From contig NZ_OCTP01000010.1 of the NCBI RefSeq assembly GCF_900232825.1, forward strand, positions 372,001 to 436,000: 64,000 bases of DNA. The letters run 5' to 3'. A program made the translations under genes and the position numbers. Source of the DNA: Anaerococcus sp. Marseille-P3625 (lineage in GTDB: Bacteria; Bacillota; Clostridia; Tissierellales; Peptoniphilaceae). The notes beneath the pieces are model-generated. The model was given only the letters and a program-made list of their open reading frames with translations, was not told the DNA's origin and did not search any database. This document shows, one piece after another, positions 18,765-28,571 of the stretch. The first letter of the stretch is position 1, and every line of letters begins with the position of its first letter.

Positions 18765-20534
18765 ATGAATATTAACCAAAGAATAGAAAATTTAAGAAAA
18801 TTAATGAAAGATAGAAAAATTGAAGCTTACATTGTACCAACTTCTGATCCGCACCAATCAGAATATTTACCAGACCATTACAAAGAAAGAGAATTTATAT
18901 CTGGATTTACTGGTTCTGCCGGAACAGCAGTTGTGACAATGGATCAAGCAAAATTATGGACGGATTCTAGATACTTTCTTCAAGCTGCTAGTGAATTAGA
19001 AAATTCAGAGTTTGAACTTATGAAAATTGGAGATGAAGATTATCCTACAATTGAAGAATATCTTGAAGATGTAGTTTCTGAATTTGGCAAAATTGCCTTT
19101 AATGGAAATTTGTTTTCCGTAAAAGAATATAAAAAACTTAGCGAATCTATGGGAGCTAGAACTTTAATTTCTGATTTAGATTATATATCAAAACTATGGC
19201 ATGATAGGCCAAGTCTTCGCACTGATAAGGTTTGGCTTATGGATGAGAAATACACTGGTGAAAGCTGTAGTTCAAAAATCACTCGTCTTCGCGATATAAT
19301 GGAAGTAAATGACTACGACTACTATTTTCTTGGAGCAATTGAAGATATTTGTTGGTTATTAAATATAAGAGGTAATGATATTGACTATTGCCCAGTAACC
19401 CTATCTTATATACTAATAAGCAAAGATAAAGTAAATCTTTGTATAGACGAAAATAAACTTGATGATAAGATAAGAGCTTATTTGGAAGAAAATGAAATAA
19501 AAGTTTATCCTTATGATCATATCTTTACTTTAATAAAAAATATTCCAGGCAAAAATAGAATTTTCCTAGATCCAGAAAGAACAAATGTAGCAATTTATGA
19601 CTCAATTAATTCTAATGTCAAAATTTCTATGGGAATTAATATAACAGAAAATATGAAAGCCATAAAAAGCCAAAAAGAAATAGAAAATAACAAAAATGCT
19701 TATATCAAAGATGGTGTTACTTTGGTTAAATTTTTCAATTGGCTAGAAATTGGAGCTTCTACAGGAACTCTTAATGAATATGTGGCAAGCAAGAAATTAC
19801 ACGAAATGAGAGCGGAAAATGAAGGATTTATCGATGATTCTTTTGAAGCGATCATCGGTTATAAAGATAATGCAGCAATAGTTCACTATGAGCCATCACA
19901 ACTAGGATCAAAAACTTTTAAAAATGAATCAATGGTATTAATAGATTCTGGAGCTCATTATATGGAGGGAACTACTGATATTACAAGAACAATTGCTTTG
20001 GGAAATTTAACCGAAGATGAAAAAATAGATTACACTCTAGTTTTAAAATCTCACATAGATTTATTCCTTGCAAAATTTAAAAATAAAACAACTGGTCAAA
20101 GACTAGATGCCATTGCCAAATATCCATTGTGGAAAGCTGGTAAAGACTTCTTCCATGGAACAGGTCATGGAGTTGGTTATGTCCTATCTGTTCATGAAGG
20201 ACCACAAAGAATTGCCCAAGGGTCAAGCATTGAATTTAAAGAAAATATGTTTACATCTATCGAGCCAGGACTTTATATAGCTAATAGCCATGGAATTAGG
20301 ATAGAAAGCCAAGCACGTGTTAAATTTGCATTTAAGAATGAATTTGGAAAATTCTTAGAATTTGAAAATTTAACATATGTGCCAATAGATACTAGACCTA
20401 TAAAAGTTGAAATGCTAACAAATGAAGAATACGAATGGATAAATGCTTATAATAAAAAATGCCAAGAACTACTAAGTCCTTACTTAGAAGGCTCTGATCT
20501 TGAATATTTGAAAGAGAGTTGTAAAGAAATTTGA
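18765..20534 (+). CDS. pepP: Xaa-Pro aminopeptidase (M24B)
   Basis: Metallopeptidase that removes an N-terminal residue preceding proline. The 589 residues include two creatinase-type N-terminal domains (about 1-300), the M24 catalytic domain (about 310-530) and an M24 C-terminal extension, as in the long eukaryote-like aminopeptidase P type. Metal ligands are visible: Asp in LIDSGAHYMEGTTD (both), His in HGTGHGVGY, Glu in SIEPGLY and Glu in IESQAR. GGGAG precedes the ATG. A perfect 8-bp inverted repeat (tttaagta/tacttaaa, 18718-18739) lies in the leader. It overlaps uvrC by 4 bases. It suits a peptide-degrading lifestyle. Confidence 0.93.
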   Translation: MNINQRIENLRKLMKDRKIEAYIVPTSDPHQSEYLPDHYKEREFISGFTGSAGTAVVTMDQAKLWTDSRYFLQAASELENSEFELMKIGDEDYPTIEEYLEDVVSEFGKIAFNGNLFSVKEYKKLSESMGARTLISDLDYISKLWHDRPSLRTDKVWLMDEKYTGESCSSKITRLRDIMEVNDYDYYFLGAIEDICWLLNIRGNDIDYCPVTLSYILISKDKVNLCIDENKLDDKIRAYLEENEIKVYPYDHIFTLIKNIPGKNRIFLDPERTNVAIYDSINSNVKISMGINITENMKAIKSQKEIENNKNAYIKDGVTLVKFFNWLEIGASTGTLNEYVASKKLHEMRAENEGFIDDSFEAIIGYKDNAAIVHYEPSQLGSKTFKNESMVLIDSGAHYMEGTTDITRTIALGNLTEDEKIDYTLVLKSHIDLFLAKFKNKTTGQRLDAIAKYPLWKAGKDFFHGTGHGVGYVLSVHEGPQRIAQGSSIEFKENMFTSIEPGLYIANSHGIRIESQARVKFAFKNEFGKFLEFENLTYVPIDTRPIKVEMLTNEEYEWINAYNKKCQELLSPYLEGSDLEYLKESCKEI

Positions 20535-22381
20535 GCAAAAAAGAGCTTAAGGAAAAACTAAAAGAACTTCCTGACTTGCCTGGCGTATATATAATGAGAG
20601 ATGAAGAAGATGAAATAATTTATGTGGGAAAAGCCATATCTCTTAAAAAAAGAGTACGCCAATATTTCGATAATAACAAAAACAAGGGAGCCAAGGTACT
20701 TGCCATGGTCTCCCATATTGATCATTTTGAGTATATCATAGTTGAAAATGAAGTAGAGGCCTTAGTCCTTGAGTCTAATCTCATAAAGAAAAATAGACCA
20801 AAATATAACATCGTATTGCGTGATGATAAGCAATATCCTTATATAAAAATTACTAGTGAAAAATTTCCAAGAATTCAAAAAGTTAGACAGATTATAGATG
20901 ATGGTGCCTGGTATTTTGGACCATATCCTGATGCCTATGCAGTAAATGACTCAATTGATTTATTTCACATCTACTATCCTTTTAGAACTTGTAATTTAGA
21001 TTTTTCTAAGGGTCAAAAATTAAAAAGACCTTGTCTGAACTTTTTTATTAGAAAATGCAAGGGACCTTGTATAGACAAGGAAGATGAAAAAATTTATGAC
21101 CAAGCAATTCTTGATGTAAAAGAATTTTTGGAAAATAAATCAAATAAAATCCCGGATTGGATTTCACTAAAGATGAATGAAGAAAGTGGAAAATTAAACT
21201 TTGAAATGGCAGCAATCTATAGAGATTATTATAAGGCTTTACAAACTATAGCTCAAAGGCAAAAGGTTACAGATTCTACTAAAGAAGATATGGATATAAT
21301 TGCTATGAGCAAGGGTTCAAGTCTAATAATTATGCAAGTTTTCTTTATGAGAGATGGGAAAATTGTAGATAGGGAGCATTTTGTAATAAAAAATGACTAT
21401 AGAGAAAACGATAATGAAATTTTTTCATCATTTTTAAAACAATTTTATCTTGATATCATCTATGTTCCAAAAGAAATATTAATTGAAAGCGAGCCAGATG
21501 ATTTGGATACCATTAACGAATTTCTTAACCAAAAAAAGAAAAGCAAAGTTTATATTCACAAACCAAAACTTGGCAAGAAAAAAGATCTGATCAATATGGC
21601 CTTTACCAATGCTAATGATATGCGAGTTAAATATGAAAAACGCTTAGAAAGAAAAGATCGTAAGAAAAATGCAAGCGTGAATTATCTAAAAGAGATGCTT
21701 GGATTAAAAGAGATTAATCGAATAGAAGCTTATGATATTTCTAATACATCCGGGGTTTTATCTGTTGGATCTATGGTGGTTTTTGAAGATGGTTTTCCAG
21801 CAAAAAAAGAATATAGGAAATTCAAAATAAAAACAGTAGAAGGACCAAATGACTACGAATCTTTAAAGGAAGTGATTAGTAGAAGATTTAACCAAGGTCT
21901 TAAACAAAGAGAAAATTCAAATACCACTACTGGTTTTGGCAAATTTCCTGATCTAATATTGATGGATGGGGGAAAGGGTCAAGTAAATGCGGCAGAAGAA
22001 ATTCTTAATAAACTCAATTTGGATATTGCAGTAGCTGGTCTTGTAAAAGATGATTTTCACAAGGTAAGAGGCATTATTTATAAAGATATAGAAATTCCTA
22101 TAAATGCACGTCATCCTTTGTATAAACTAATTTATGAGATTGATGAAGAAGCTCATAGATTTGCTATAAATTATCATAGAAAACTAATGAGCAATACTAT
22201 GAAAACTAGCCAGCTTGACCAAATAAAAGGTGTTGGAGAAAAAACAAAAACAAATCTATATAAGCATTTCAAAAGCATTGAGAATATTAAAAAAGCTAGC
22301 GTAGAGGAACTTATGGAAGTTCCATTGGTAGGCAAGAAACAAGCACTTGAAATTTATAAATACTTTAAGCTGAAAGGTTAG
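20531..22381 (+). CDS. uvrC: Excinuclease ABC subunit C
   Basis: Makes both incisions in nucleotide excision repair within the UvrBC complex. It is 616 residues, containing an N-terminal GIY-YIG nuclease (GVYIMRD and IIYVGKA, residues 14-36), a UVR motif (about 195-235), the RNase H-like UvrC domain (AYDISN near 395), and tandem helix-hairpin-helix motifs at the end (IKGVGEKT, VPLVGKK). It starts with TTG, overlapping the pepP stop by 4 bases, so translation is coupled. Confidence 0.96.
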   Translation: MSKKELKEKLKELPDLPGVYIMRDEEDEIIYVGKAISLKKRVRQYFDNNKNKGAKVLAMVSHIDHFEYIIVENEVEALVLESNLIKKNRPKYNIVLRDDKQYPYIKITSEKFPRIQKVRQIIDDGAWYFGPYPDAYAVNDSIDLFHIYYPFRTCNLDFSKGQKLKRPCLNFFIRKCKGPCIDKEDEKIYDQAILDVKEFLENKSNKIPDWISLKMNEESGKLNFEMAAIYRDYYKALQTIAQRQKVTDSTKEDMDIIAMSKGSSLIIMQVFFMRDGKIVDREHFVIKNDYRENDNEIFSSFLKQFYLDIIYVPKEILIESEPDDLDTINEFLNQKKKSKVYIHKPKLGKKKDLINMAFTNANDMRVKYEKRLERKDRKKNASVNYLKEMLGLKEINRIEAYDISNTSGVLSVGSMVVFEDGFPAKKEYRKFKIKTVEGPNDYESLKEVISRRFNQGLKQRENSNTTTGFGKFPDLILMDGGKGQVNAAEEILNKLNLDIAVAGLVKDDFHKVRGIIYKDIEIPINARHPLYKLIYEIDEEAHRFAINYHRKLMSNTMKTSQLDQIKGVGEKTKTNLYKHFKSIENIKKASVEELMEVPLVGKKQALEIYKYFKLKG

Positions 22382-22394
22382 GTTTTAGATAAAT

Positions 22395-23396
22395 ATGGAA
22401 GTTAATGAAAATCAAATATCAGAAAATAATATAAAAGAAATAAAACTACTTAAAGAAATAAGAAGTTTAAAGCTACAAACAGTAGTTGAAAATTTAGGTT
22501 TGGAAGTAGTTCATCAATCATCTGATTATCACGATATAACTCTTACTAGCGCAGATGTAAATAGACCTGGTCTTCAGTTAACTGGTTATTTGGTGGAATT
22601 TCCTTACAAAAGATTACAGATAATTGGGGCGGTTGAATATACCTATCTTACAAGTCTTGATAGTAAGCTCCAGTATGAAAGATTTAGAGGAATTTTGTCA
22701 TATGATATACCAGCATGTATTTTTTCCTATAATGCTGATATAAATCAAGATATACTCGATCTAGCAGATTATTATGATAAGACACTTCTAAGATCTCCTG
22801 CAAAAACCACCAAGTTGATTTCTGATATATCTGATGAGCTAGAGTATCAGCTAGCTCCAAGAAGCAATGTCCATGGAGAATTGTTAGAAGTATTTGGATT
22901 AGGAGTTCTAATAATAGGCAAATCATCAATAGGAAAATCAGAAACAGCCTTAGATTTAGTAAATAGAGGCCATAGGTTGGTAGCCGATGATATGGTAGAT
23001 ATAGTGGCTATTGATAATAAAATTACTGGAGCATCTCCTGACAATATACGCCATTATATGGAAATTAGAGGTCTTGGTATTGTAAATGTGCGTAGGCTTT
23101 ATGGAACAGGTTCTGTAAAAAAATCTACGGAAATAGATTTAGTTATTGAATTAGAGCAATGGAAAGAAGATTATGAGTATGATAGGCTAGGTATTGATGA
23201 TCATTATATTAAATTACTAGATGTAGCTGTTCCACATATTGTTTTGCCAGTTAGAGCGGGTAGAAACTTAGCTTTAATAGTTGAAGTTGCAGCAAAAAAT
23301 CAAAGAGAGAAGAATTTTGGTTATAATGCTGCAAGATATATGACAAATAATATATTTCACAAAGAGTTAGTAAAGCCAGAAGATGACTTTATTTAG
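22395..23396 (+). CDS. hprK: HPr kinase/phosphorylase
   Basis: Bifunctional enzyme that phosphorylates HPr on Ser46 and reverses it, the sensor for carbon catabolite control in Firmicutes. It is 333 residues with Walker A GKSSIGKS near 174-181, the following HRLVADD, and the family signature EIRGLGIVNVRRLYG near 220-234. The N-terminal domain (about 1-145) is typical. It follows uvrC by 13 bases; the ribosome site AGGTTTT is weak. No PTS gene is in the window. The PFOR gene downstream has its own promoter. Confidence 0.95.
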   Translation: MEVNENQISENNIKEIKLLKEIRSLKLQTVVENLGLEVVHQSSDYHDITLTSADVNRPGLQLTGYLVEFPYKRLQIIGAVEYTYLTSLDSKLQYERFRGILSYDIPACIFSYNADINQDILDLADYYDKTLLRSPAKTTKLISDISDELEYQLAPRSNVHGELLEVFGLGVLIIGKSSIGKSETALDLVNRGHRLVADDMVDIVAIDNKITGASPDNIRHYMEIRGLGIVNVRRLYGTGSVKKSTEIDLVIELEQWKEDYEYDRLGIDDHYIKLLDVAVPHIVLPVRAGRNLALIVEVAAKNQREKNFGYNAARYMTNNIFHKELVKPEDDFI

Positions 23397-23440
23397 AAGT
23401 AAAAAGAATGTTAAAAATTTTACATATTTTTCCGTAACTA

Positions 23441-23469
23441 TTGACTTTTTAAGCAATTTTAATTATACT
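23441..23469 (+). promoter_or_regulatory. Sigma-A promoter of the PFOR gene
   Basis: TTGACT (23441-23446) and TATACT (23464-23469) separated by 17 bases, one mismatch to consensus in each. The transcript would begin near 23476, about 40 bases before the PFOR ATG. Confidence 0.75.
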
Positions 23470-23477
23470 TAAAATAG

Positions 23478-23491
23478 TGTTAACGATAATG
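23478..23491 (+). promoter_or_regulatory. Possible cre-like/inverted TAAC-GTTA operator in the PFOR leader
   Basis: Directly at the predicted start of transcription, tgttaacgataatg resembles the CcpA cre consensus with about three mismatches, and also contains TAAC and GTTA half-sites 6 bases apart. Either reading is tentative; position +3 to +16 would suit repression. Confidence 0.25.
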
Positions 23492-23516
23492 TTATTATTA
23501 ATTTTAGGAGGTCTAA

Positions 23517-26500
23517 ATGACAATTACTAGAGCAATGAAGACTATGGATGGTAATACAGCTGCAGCTCATGTATCATACGCATTTACTGATGTTGCAACA
23601 ATTTACCCAATTACCCCATCTTCACCAATGCCAGAAGCTGTAGATGTTTGGGCAGCTAATGGTAGAAAAAATGTTTTCGGAAGAGAAGTTATTGTAAAAG
23701 AGATGCAATCTGAAGCAGGAGCAGCAGCAGCAGTTCACGGTTCACTTGCAGCAGGAGCACTTACTACTACATATACAGCAAGCCAAGGATTATTATTAAT
23801 GATCCCAAATATGTATAAAATTGCTGGAGAAAGATTACCTGGTGTATTCCATGTTGCAGCTAGAACTATAGCTACTCAAGCACTTTCTATCTATGGAGAT
23901 CATTCAGATGTTATGGCAACAAGACAAACAGGTTGTGCTATGCTATGCTCAAACTCTGTTCAAGAAGTAATGGACTTATCACCAGTAGCTCATGCAGCTG
24001 CAATCAAAGGTAGATTACCATTTGTTAACTTCTTTGATGGATTTAGAACAAGCCATGAAGTTTCAAAGATAGAAGTTTGGGACTACGATACATTAAAAGA
24101 AATGGTAGATTTTGATGCTGTAGATGAATTTAAAAATCATTCACTTAACCCAGAAAGACCAAAACACATGGGTACAGCTGAGAAAAATACTTTCTTTCAA
24201 AGAACTATTGCTTCAAACAAAGCTTATGAAGAAATAGTTGGAATAGTTGAAAGCTACATGAACCAAGTAAATGAACTAATCGGTACAAACTACGGACTAT
24301 TCAATTACTACGGTGCTGATGATGCAGAAAATGTTATAGTTGCTATGGGTTCATTCTGCCAAGCAGCAAGAGAAACAATAGATGTATTATTAGAAGATGG
24401 TTACAAAGTAGGTTTAATAGAAGTTCATCTATATAGACCATTCTCAAATGAACATTTACTAAAAGCACTACCAAAAACAGTTAAGAAAATTGCTGTTCTT
24501 GATAGAACAAAGGAAAAAGGTGCTGAAGGACAACCTCTATACTTAGATGTCAAAGCAGCGTTCTACGGCAAAGAAAATGCACCAGAAATATTCGGTGGTG
24601 TATATGGTTTAGCTGGAAAAGATACAATTCCTGCAGATGTTAAGGCAGTATTTGATAATCTTGCTAAAGAAGATACAAAAGATAACTTCACTCTAGCAAT
24701 TACAGATGATGTTACAAATTCTTCTTTAGAAAGAGAAGATTTCAAAGTACGCCAAGAAGGTACATCTAGATGTAAATTCTGGGGCTTTGGATCTGATGGT
24801 ACAGTTGGAGCTAACAAACAAGCAATCAAAATTATCGGTGACAATACAGATATGTATGCTCAAGGATATTTTGACTATGACTCTAAGAAATCTGGTGGTC
24901 TAACAGTTTCTCACTTAAGATTTGGTAAATCTCCAATTAGATCAACATATTTATTAGACGAAGCAGACTTTATTTCTTGCTCAAAACAAGCTTACGTTCA
25001 CCAATATGATATTCTAGCTGGTCTTAAAGATGGCGGAACATTCCTATTAAACTGCGTATGGAGTGAAGAAGAATTAGAAGAACACTTACCTGCAAGTATT
25101 AAAAATTATATAGCAAAACATAACATTGATTTCTATATTATTGATGCAAGTCACATTGCTCAACAATTAGGACTTGGTTCAAGAACCAACATGATCATGC
25201 AAGCAGCATTCTTTAAACTTTCTGAAGTACTTCCAATTGACGATGCTGTTAAATATCTAAAAGATTCTATTGTTAAATCTTATGGTCATAAGGGTGACGA
25301 TATTGTAAATATGAACTACTCAGCAGTAGATTCAGGTTTGACAGCTGCAAAGAAAATCGAAGTTCCTGAAAGCTGGGCAAATGCAACAGATCCTGTTAAA
25401 GAAGAAAAAGAATTACCGGAATTTGTAAAGACAATACTAAAACCAATGATCGAACAAAAAGAAGATCAAATCCCAGTATCTGCATTTACAAATCTTAATC
25501 TTGAAAATGGTGAATTTCCATCAGGAACAACTGCTTATGAAAAACGTGGTATAGCACTAAATGTTCCACAATGGCAAATTGAAAATTGTATACAATGTAA
25601 CCAATGTTCATACGTTTGTCCTCATGCAGTAATTAGACCATTCTTAATAACAGAAGAAGAAAAAGCTAAAGCTCCAGAAGGATTTGAAAGCAAAAAAGCT
25701 ATTGGTAAAGGTATGGAAGGCTATGAATTTAGAATTCAAGTTTCACCACTTGATTGTACAGGCTGTGGAAACTGTGCTGATATCTGCCCTGCTCCAAAGA
25801 AAGCTCTATTAATGAAACCTTTTGAAGAAGAAATAGCAAAAGAAAAAGATAATTGGATATTTGCAAATGATGAAGTTGGATACAAAGAAGATGTTATGGA
25901 TCCAATGACACTAAAAGGCAGCCAATTTAAACAACCATTACTAGAATTCTCTGGTGCTTGTGCAGGCTGTGGAGAAACTCCATATGCAAAACTAGTTACT
26001 CAATTATTTGGTGACAGAATGTATATAGCAAATGCTACTGGTTGTTCATCAATTTGGGGCGCTAGTGCACCATCTATGGCTTATACTAAAAATCTAGCTA
26101 CAGGTAAAGGTCCAGCTTGGGGCAACTCATTATTTGAAGATGCAGCAGAATACGGATATGGTATGAAACTTGCAGCAGATTCTAATGCTCTATTACTAGA
26201 AAATCACATGAATGATTTCTTAGATCTAAACATCGAATCACCATTTAACGAAGCATTCAAGATGTGGATTGATGGAAAAGATGATGTTAAATCATCTAAA
26301 GAAGCAACAGCAAAGATTTTAAGTCTTAAAGATGAAAAAATCGATAACGAACAAGCTTCTGATTTGGTAAATAAAATTCTAAACTTAAAAGATTACATGA
26401 TCAAAAAATCATTATGGATCTTTGGTGGTGACGGTTGGAGTTACGATATAGGATTTGGTGGAGTAGACCATGTTCTTGCAAGCGGTGAAAACATCAATAT

Positions 26501-27053
26501 TTTAGTATTTGATACTGAAGTTTATTCAAATACAGGTGGACAATCATCTAAAGCTACACCACTTTCAGCAGTAGCACAATTTGCTGCTTCAGGTAAGAAA
26601 GTACGTAAAAAAGATTTAGGATTAATGATGACATCTTATGGTTATGTATATGTAGCACAAGTTGCTATGGGTGCTAACCAAAATCAAACTCTAAAAGCAA
26701 TCAAAGAAGCTGAAAGCTATGATGGACCATCTCTAGTAATAGCATACGCACCATGTATCAACCACGGTATTAGAATGGGTATGGGTAAATCTCAATATAG
26801 AGAAAAACAAGCAGTAAATGCTGGTTACTGGCACTTATGGAGATTTGATCCAAGACTAGCTGATGAAGGAAAGAATCCATTTACTTTAGATTCAAAAGAA
26901 CCTAGCGAATCATTCCAAGAATTTATTCAAGGAGAAGTTAGATACTCATCACTTAAGAGATCATTCCCAGAAACAGCAGATGAATTATATCAAGAAGCAG
27001 AAAAAGCTGCTAACGATAGATATGAAACATACAAGAGATTAGCTGGAAAATAA
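23517..27053 (+). CDS. nifJ: Pyruvate:ferredoxin (flavodoxin) oxidoreductase
   Basis: Homodimeric single-chain PFOR converting pyruvate and CoA to acetyl-CoA, CO2 and reduced ferredoxin. Its 1178 residues match the family. Domains in order: pyrimidine-binding domain I (TITRAMKTMDGN start, YPITPSSPMPE), domain II, the gamma domain, a 2x4Fe-4S domain (CIQCNQCSYVC near 688 and CTGCGNCADIC near 745), the CAGCGETPY cysteine pair near 820, and the TPP-binding stretch GDGWSYDIGFGG to SNTGGQSSK near 970-1010. AGGAGG precedes the ATG. Codons are the most optimised in the window, implying high expression. Its ferredoxin would feed the hydrogenase at 9.7-13.3 kb. Confidence 0.97.
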   Translation: MTITRAMKTMDGNTAAAHVSYAFTDVATIYPITPSSPMPEAVDVWAANGRKNVFGREVIVKEMQSEAGAAAAVHGSLAAGALTTTYTASQGLLLMIPNMYKIAGERLPGVFHVAARTIATQALSIYGDHSDVMATRQTGCAMLCSNSVQEVMDLSPVAHAAAIKGRLPFVNFFDGFRTSHEVSKIEVWDYDTLKEMVDFDAVDEFKNHSLNPERPKHMGTAEKNTFFQRTIASNKAYEEIVGIVESYMNQVNELIGTNYGLFNYYGADDAENVIVAMGSFCQAARETIDVLLEDGYKVGLIEVHLYRPFSNEHLLKALPKTVKKIAVLDRTKEKGAEGQPLYLDVKAAFYGKENAPEIFGGVYGLAGKDTIPADVKAVFDNLAKEDTKDNFTLAITDDVTNSSLEREDFKVRQEGTSRCKFWGFGSDGTVGANKQAIKIIGDNTDMYAQGYFDYDSKKSGGLTVSHLRFGKSPIRSTYLLDEADFISCSKQAYVHQYDILAGLKDGGTFLLNCVWSEEELEEHLPASIKNYIAKHNIDFYIIDASHIAQQLGLGSRTNMIMQAAFFKLSEVLPIDDAVKYLKDSIVKSYGHKGDDIVNMNYSAVDSGLTAAKKIEVPESWANATDPVKEEKELPEFVKTILKPMIEQKEDQIPVSAFTNLNLENGEFPSGTTAYEKRGIALNVPQWQIENCIQCNQCSYVCPHAVIRPFLITEEEKAKAPEGFESKKAIGKGMEGYEFRIQVSPLDCTGCGNCADICPAPKKALLMKPFEEEIAKEKDNWIFANDEVGYKEDVMDPMTLKGSQFKQPLLEFSGACAGCGETPYAKLVTQLFGDRMYIANATGCSSIWGASAPSMAYTKNLATGKGPAWGNSLFEDAAEYGYGMKLAADSNALLLENHMNDFLDLNIESPFNEAFKMWIDGKDDVKSSKEATAKILSLKDEKIDNEQASDLVNKILNLKDYMIKKSLWIFGGDGWSYDIGFGGVDHVLASGENINILVFDTEVYSNTGGQSSKATPLSAVAQFAASGKKVRKKDLGLMMTSYGYVYVAQVAMGANQNQTLKAIKEAESYDGPSLVIAYAPCINHGIRMGMGKSQYREKQAVNAGYWHLWRFDPRLADEGKNPFTLDSKEPSESFQEFIQGEVRYSSLKRSFPETADELYQEAEKAANDRYETYKRLAGK

Positions 27054-27065
27054 AAAAGAAAATTA

Positions 27066-27095
27066 AATCGCCATAGTACTATGGCGATTTTTTTT
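27066..27095 (+). terminator. Rho-independent terminator after PFOR
   Basis: A perfect 12+12 palindrome (27066-27089; about 10 bp stem and a 4-base loop) followed by T to 27095, 12 bases after the PFOR stop. It ends only 18 bases before the next ATG, so the next operon may depend on partial read-through. Confidence 0.92.
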
Positions 27096-27113
27096 AAGAT
27101 TAATAGAGAAAAA

Positions 27114-28571
27114 ATGGACAAATTAATATTTTTTACTAAAGCACCTAATCTAAATAATTGCAAGACTAGAATGAGTAATTTTTTATCCCCAAAAGAAAGA
27201 TATGAATTAATGCTTACATTAATTAATGAAAATTATAAGAAAATAAAACGAACAAATAAAGATCTTATAATTTATTATGATGGGGATATTAAGGATATTG
27301 AATTTTTAAATGAAAAAAAACATAGGCAAAATGGAACGGATTTAGGCTATAAAATGAGAAATGCCATTTTTGACCACTTAGATGGTGCCAACAAAGTCGT
27401 TCTTTTAGGTTCAGATTTAGCAAATTTAGAAAGCTCTCACATTATTGATGCTTTTAAGAAACTAGATGATTATGATTTTGTTATTTCTCCAACATTTGAT
27501 GGAGGATTTGGCTTAATAGGGATGAAAGAAAAATTTGATATTTTCACAGGAATAGAATATTCTAATGAGTCAGTACTTAATAATATTATTGAAAAAATTA
27601 AATCTTTTAATAAGTCATATTATTTACTTCCTAGAATTAGAGATATAGATAATATGCAAGATCTTGTTGCCTGTGAATTTTCTGATGATAGTGTAAAACT
27701 ATTAGGAGCTGGTGAATATAACTTAAATTACAGATTAGACGATAAAGTTATTAGAATTAACTTAGCAAGTCAGATAAATTTAGCTGGTAAACAGTTAAAA
27801 TATGAATATGATGCCCTAAAAACTCTAGAAAAATCAGAAGTCACACCAAAAGTTTTCGATTATTACGATATGGGAAGACTAATACCTAAAAGTTTTTTAA
27901 CCATGGAATATGTTGAGGGTCAAGCACTTGATTATAGTAAGGATATGGAAATTGCAGCAAAACTTTTAAGCTCAGTTCATAATCTAAAGGCAGATTTTTC
28001 TAAATTTATTTATGCTAAAAAACCCTTTCAAGCCATGTATGATGAATTTGTTAGTATGTTTAGCCATTATCAAGCCTTTGAAAAAAAAGATAGGAATGTT
28101 GAAGAGAAAATTTTATATTTCTTAACCTTTGCAAAAAAATCTGGATTAGATGAGAATATTTCAAATCCATGCATAATAAACACCGAATTAAATAATAGAA
28201 ATTTTATTATTGGAGAAAAGTCCGTAATTATTGATTGGGAAAAGCCGATAATTGGAGAATGCGAGCAAGATTTAGCACATTTTCTTGTTCCAACAACCAC
28301 TAATTGGAAAACAGACACAATTCTTAGCGAAGATGAAATGTTAGAATTTTTAAAAATCTATGAAAAATATCGAAAGATTGATTACAATAAATTCTATAAA
28401 TATTTGATGTTTAATTCTCTTAGAGGAGTGACCTGGTGTTCTATGGCAAAAGTTCAATATGAAGAAGATAGATTTATCAAAAATGCTGATACTTACAATA
28501 AAATCAATAAGTTTTTATCTTATGATTTTTTGAATATGCTAGAAAAATTTTATAGGAGATTTGATGGATGA
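27114..28571 (+). CDS. TIGR04282-like glycosyltransferase fused to an aminoglycoside/choline-kinase-like domain
   Basis: 485-residue two-domain cytosolic protein. Residues 1-175 resemble the DUF2064/TIGR04282 transferases: FFTKAP at the start, CKTRM, LGYKMRNA, LLGSDLANL and SPTFDGGFGLIG (a GT-A-like fold). Residues about 190-485 resemble APH/choline kinases: NLNYRL, TMEYVEG, INTELNNRNF in the catalytic-loop position and IIDWEKP as the Mg-binding motif. The catalytic loop lacks the usual His-x-Asp (it reads Asn-Thr-Glu), so activity is doubtful. I reject the ATG at 27081, which is inside the terminator, in favour of 27114. It heads a seven-gene overlapping operon. The label 'arsenosugar' used for this family should not be transferred. 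Confidence 0.75.
   Translation: MDKLIFFTKAPNLNNCKTRMSNFLSPKERYELMLTLINENYKKIKRTNKDLIIYYDGDIKDIEFLNEKKHRQNGTDLGYKMRNAIFDHLDGANKVVLLGSDLANLESSHIIDAFKKLDDYDFVISPTFDGGFGLIGMKEKFDIFTGIEYSNESVLNNIIEKIKSFNKSYYLLPRIRDIDNMQDLVACEFSDDSVKLLGAGEYNLNYRLDDKVIRINLASQINLAGKQLKYEYDALKTLEKSEVTPKVFDYYDMGRLIPKSFLTMEYVEGQALDYSKDMEIAAKLLSSVHNLKADFSKFIYAKKPFQAMYDEFVSMFSHYQAFEKKDRNVEEKILYFLTFAKKSGLDENISNPCIINTELNNRNFIIGEKSVIIDWEKPIIGECEQDLAHFLVPTTTNWKTDTILSEDEMLEFLKIYEKYRKIDYNKFYKYLMFNSLRGVTWCSMAKVQYEEDRFIKNADTYNKINKFLSYDFLNMLEKFYRRFDG

Noticed and set aside
27081-27113. Earlier ATG for the glycosyltransferase-kinase fusion
   Set aside because: It lies inside the PFOR terminator stem and has no ribosome site; the ATG at 27114 matches the start of the transferase family.
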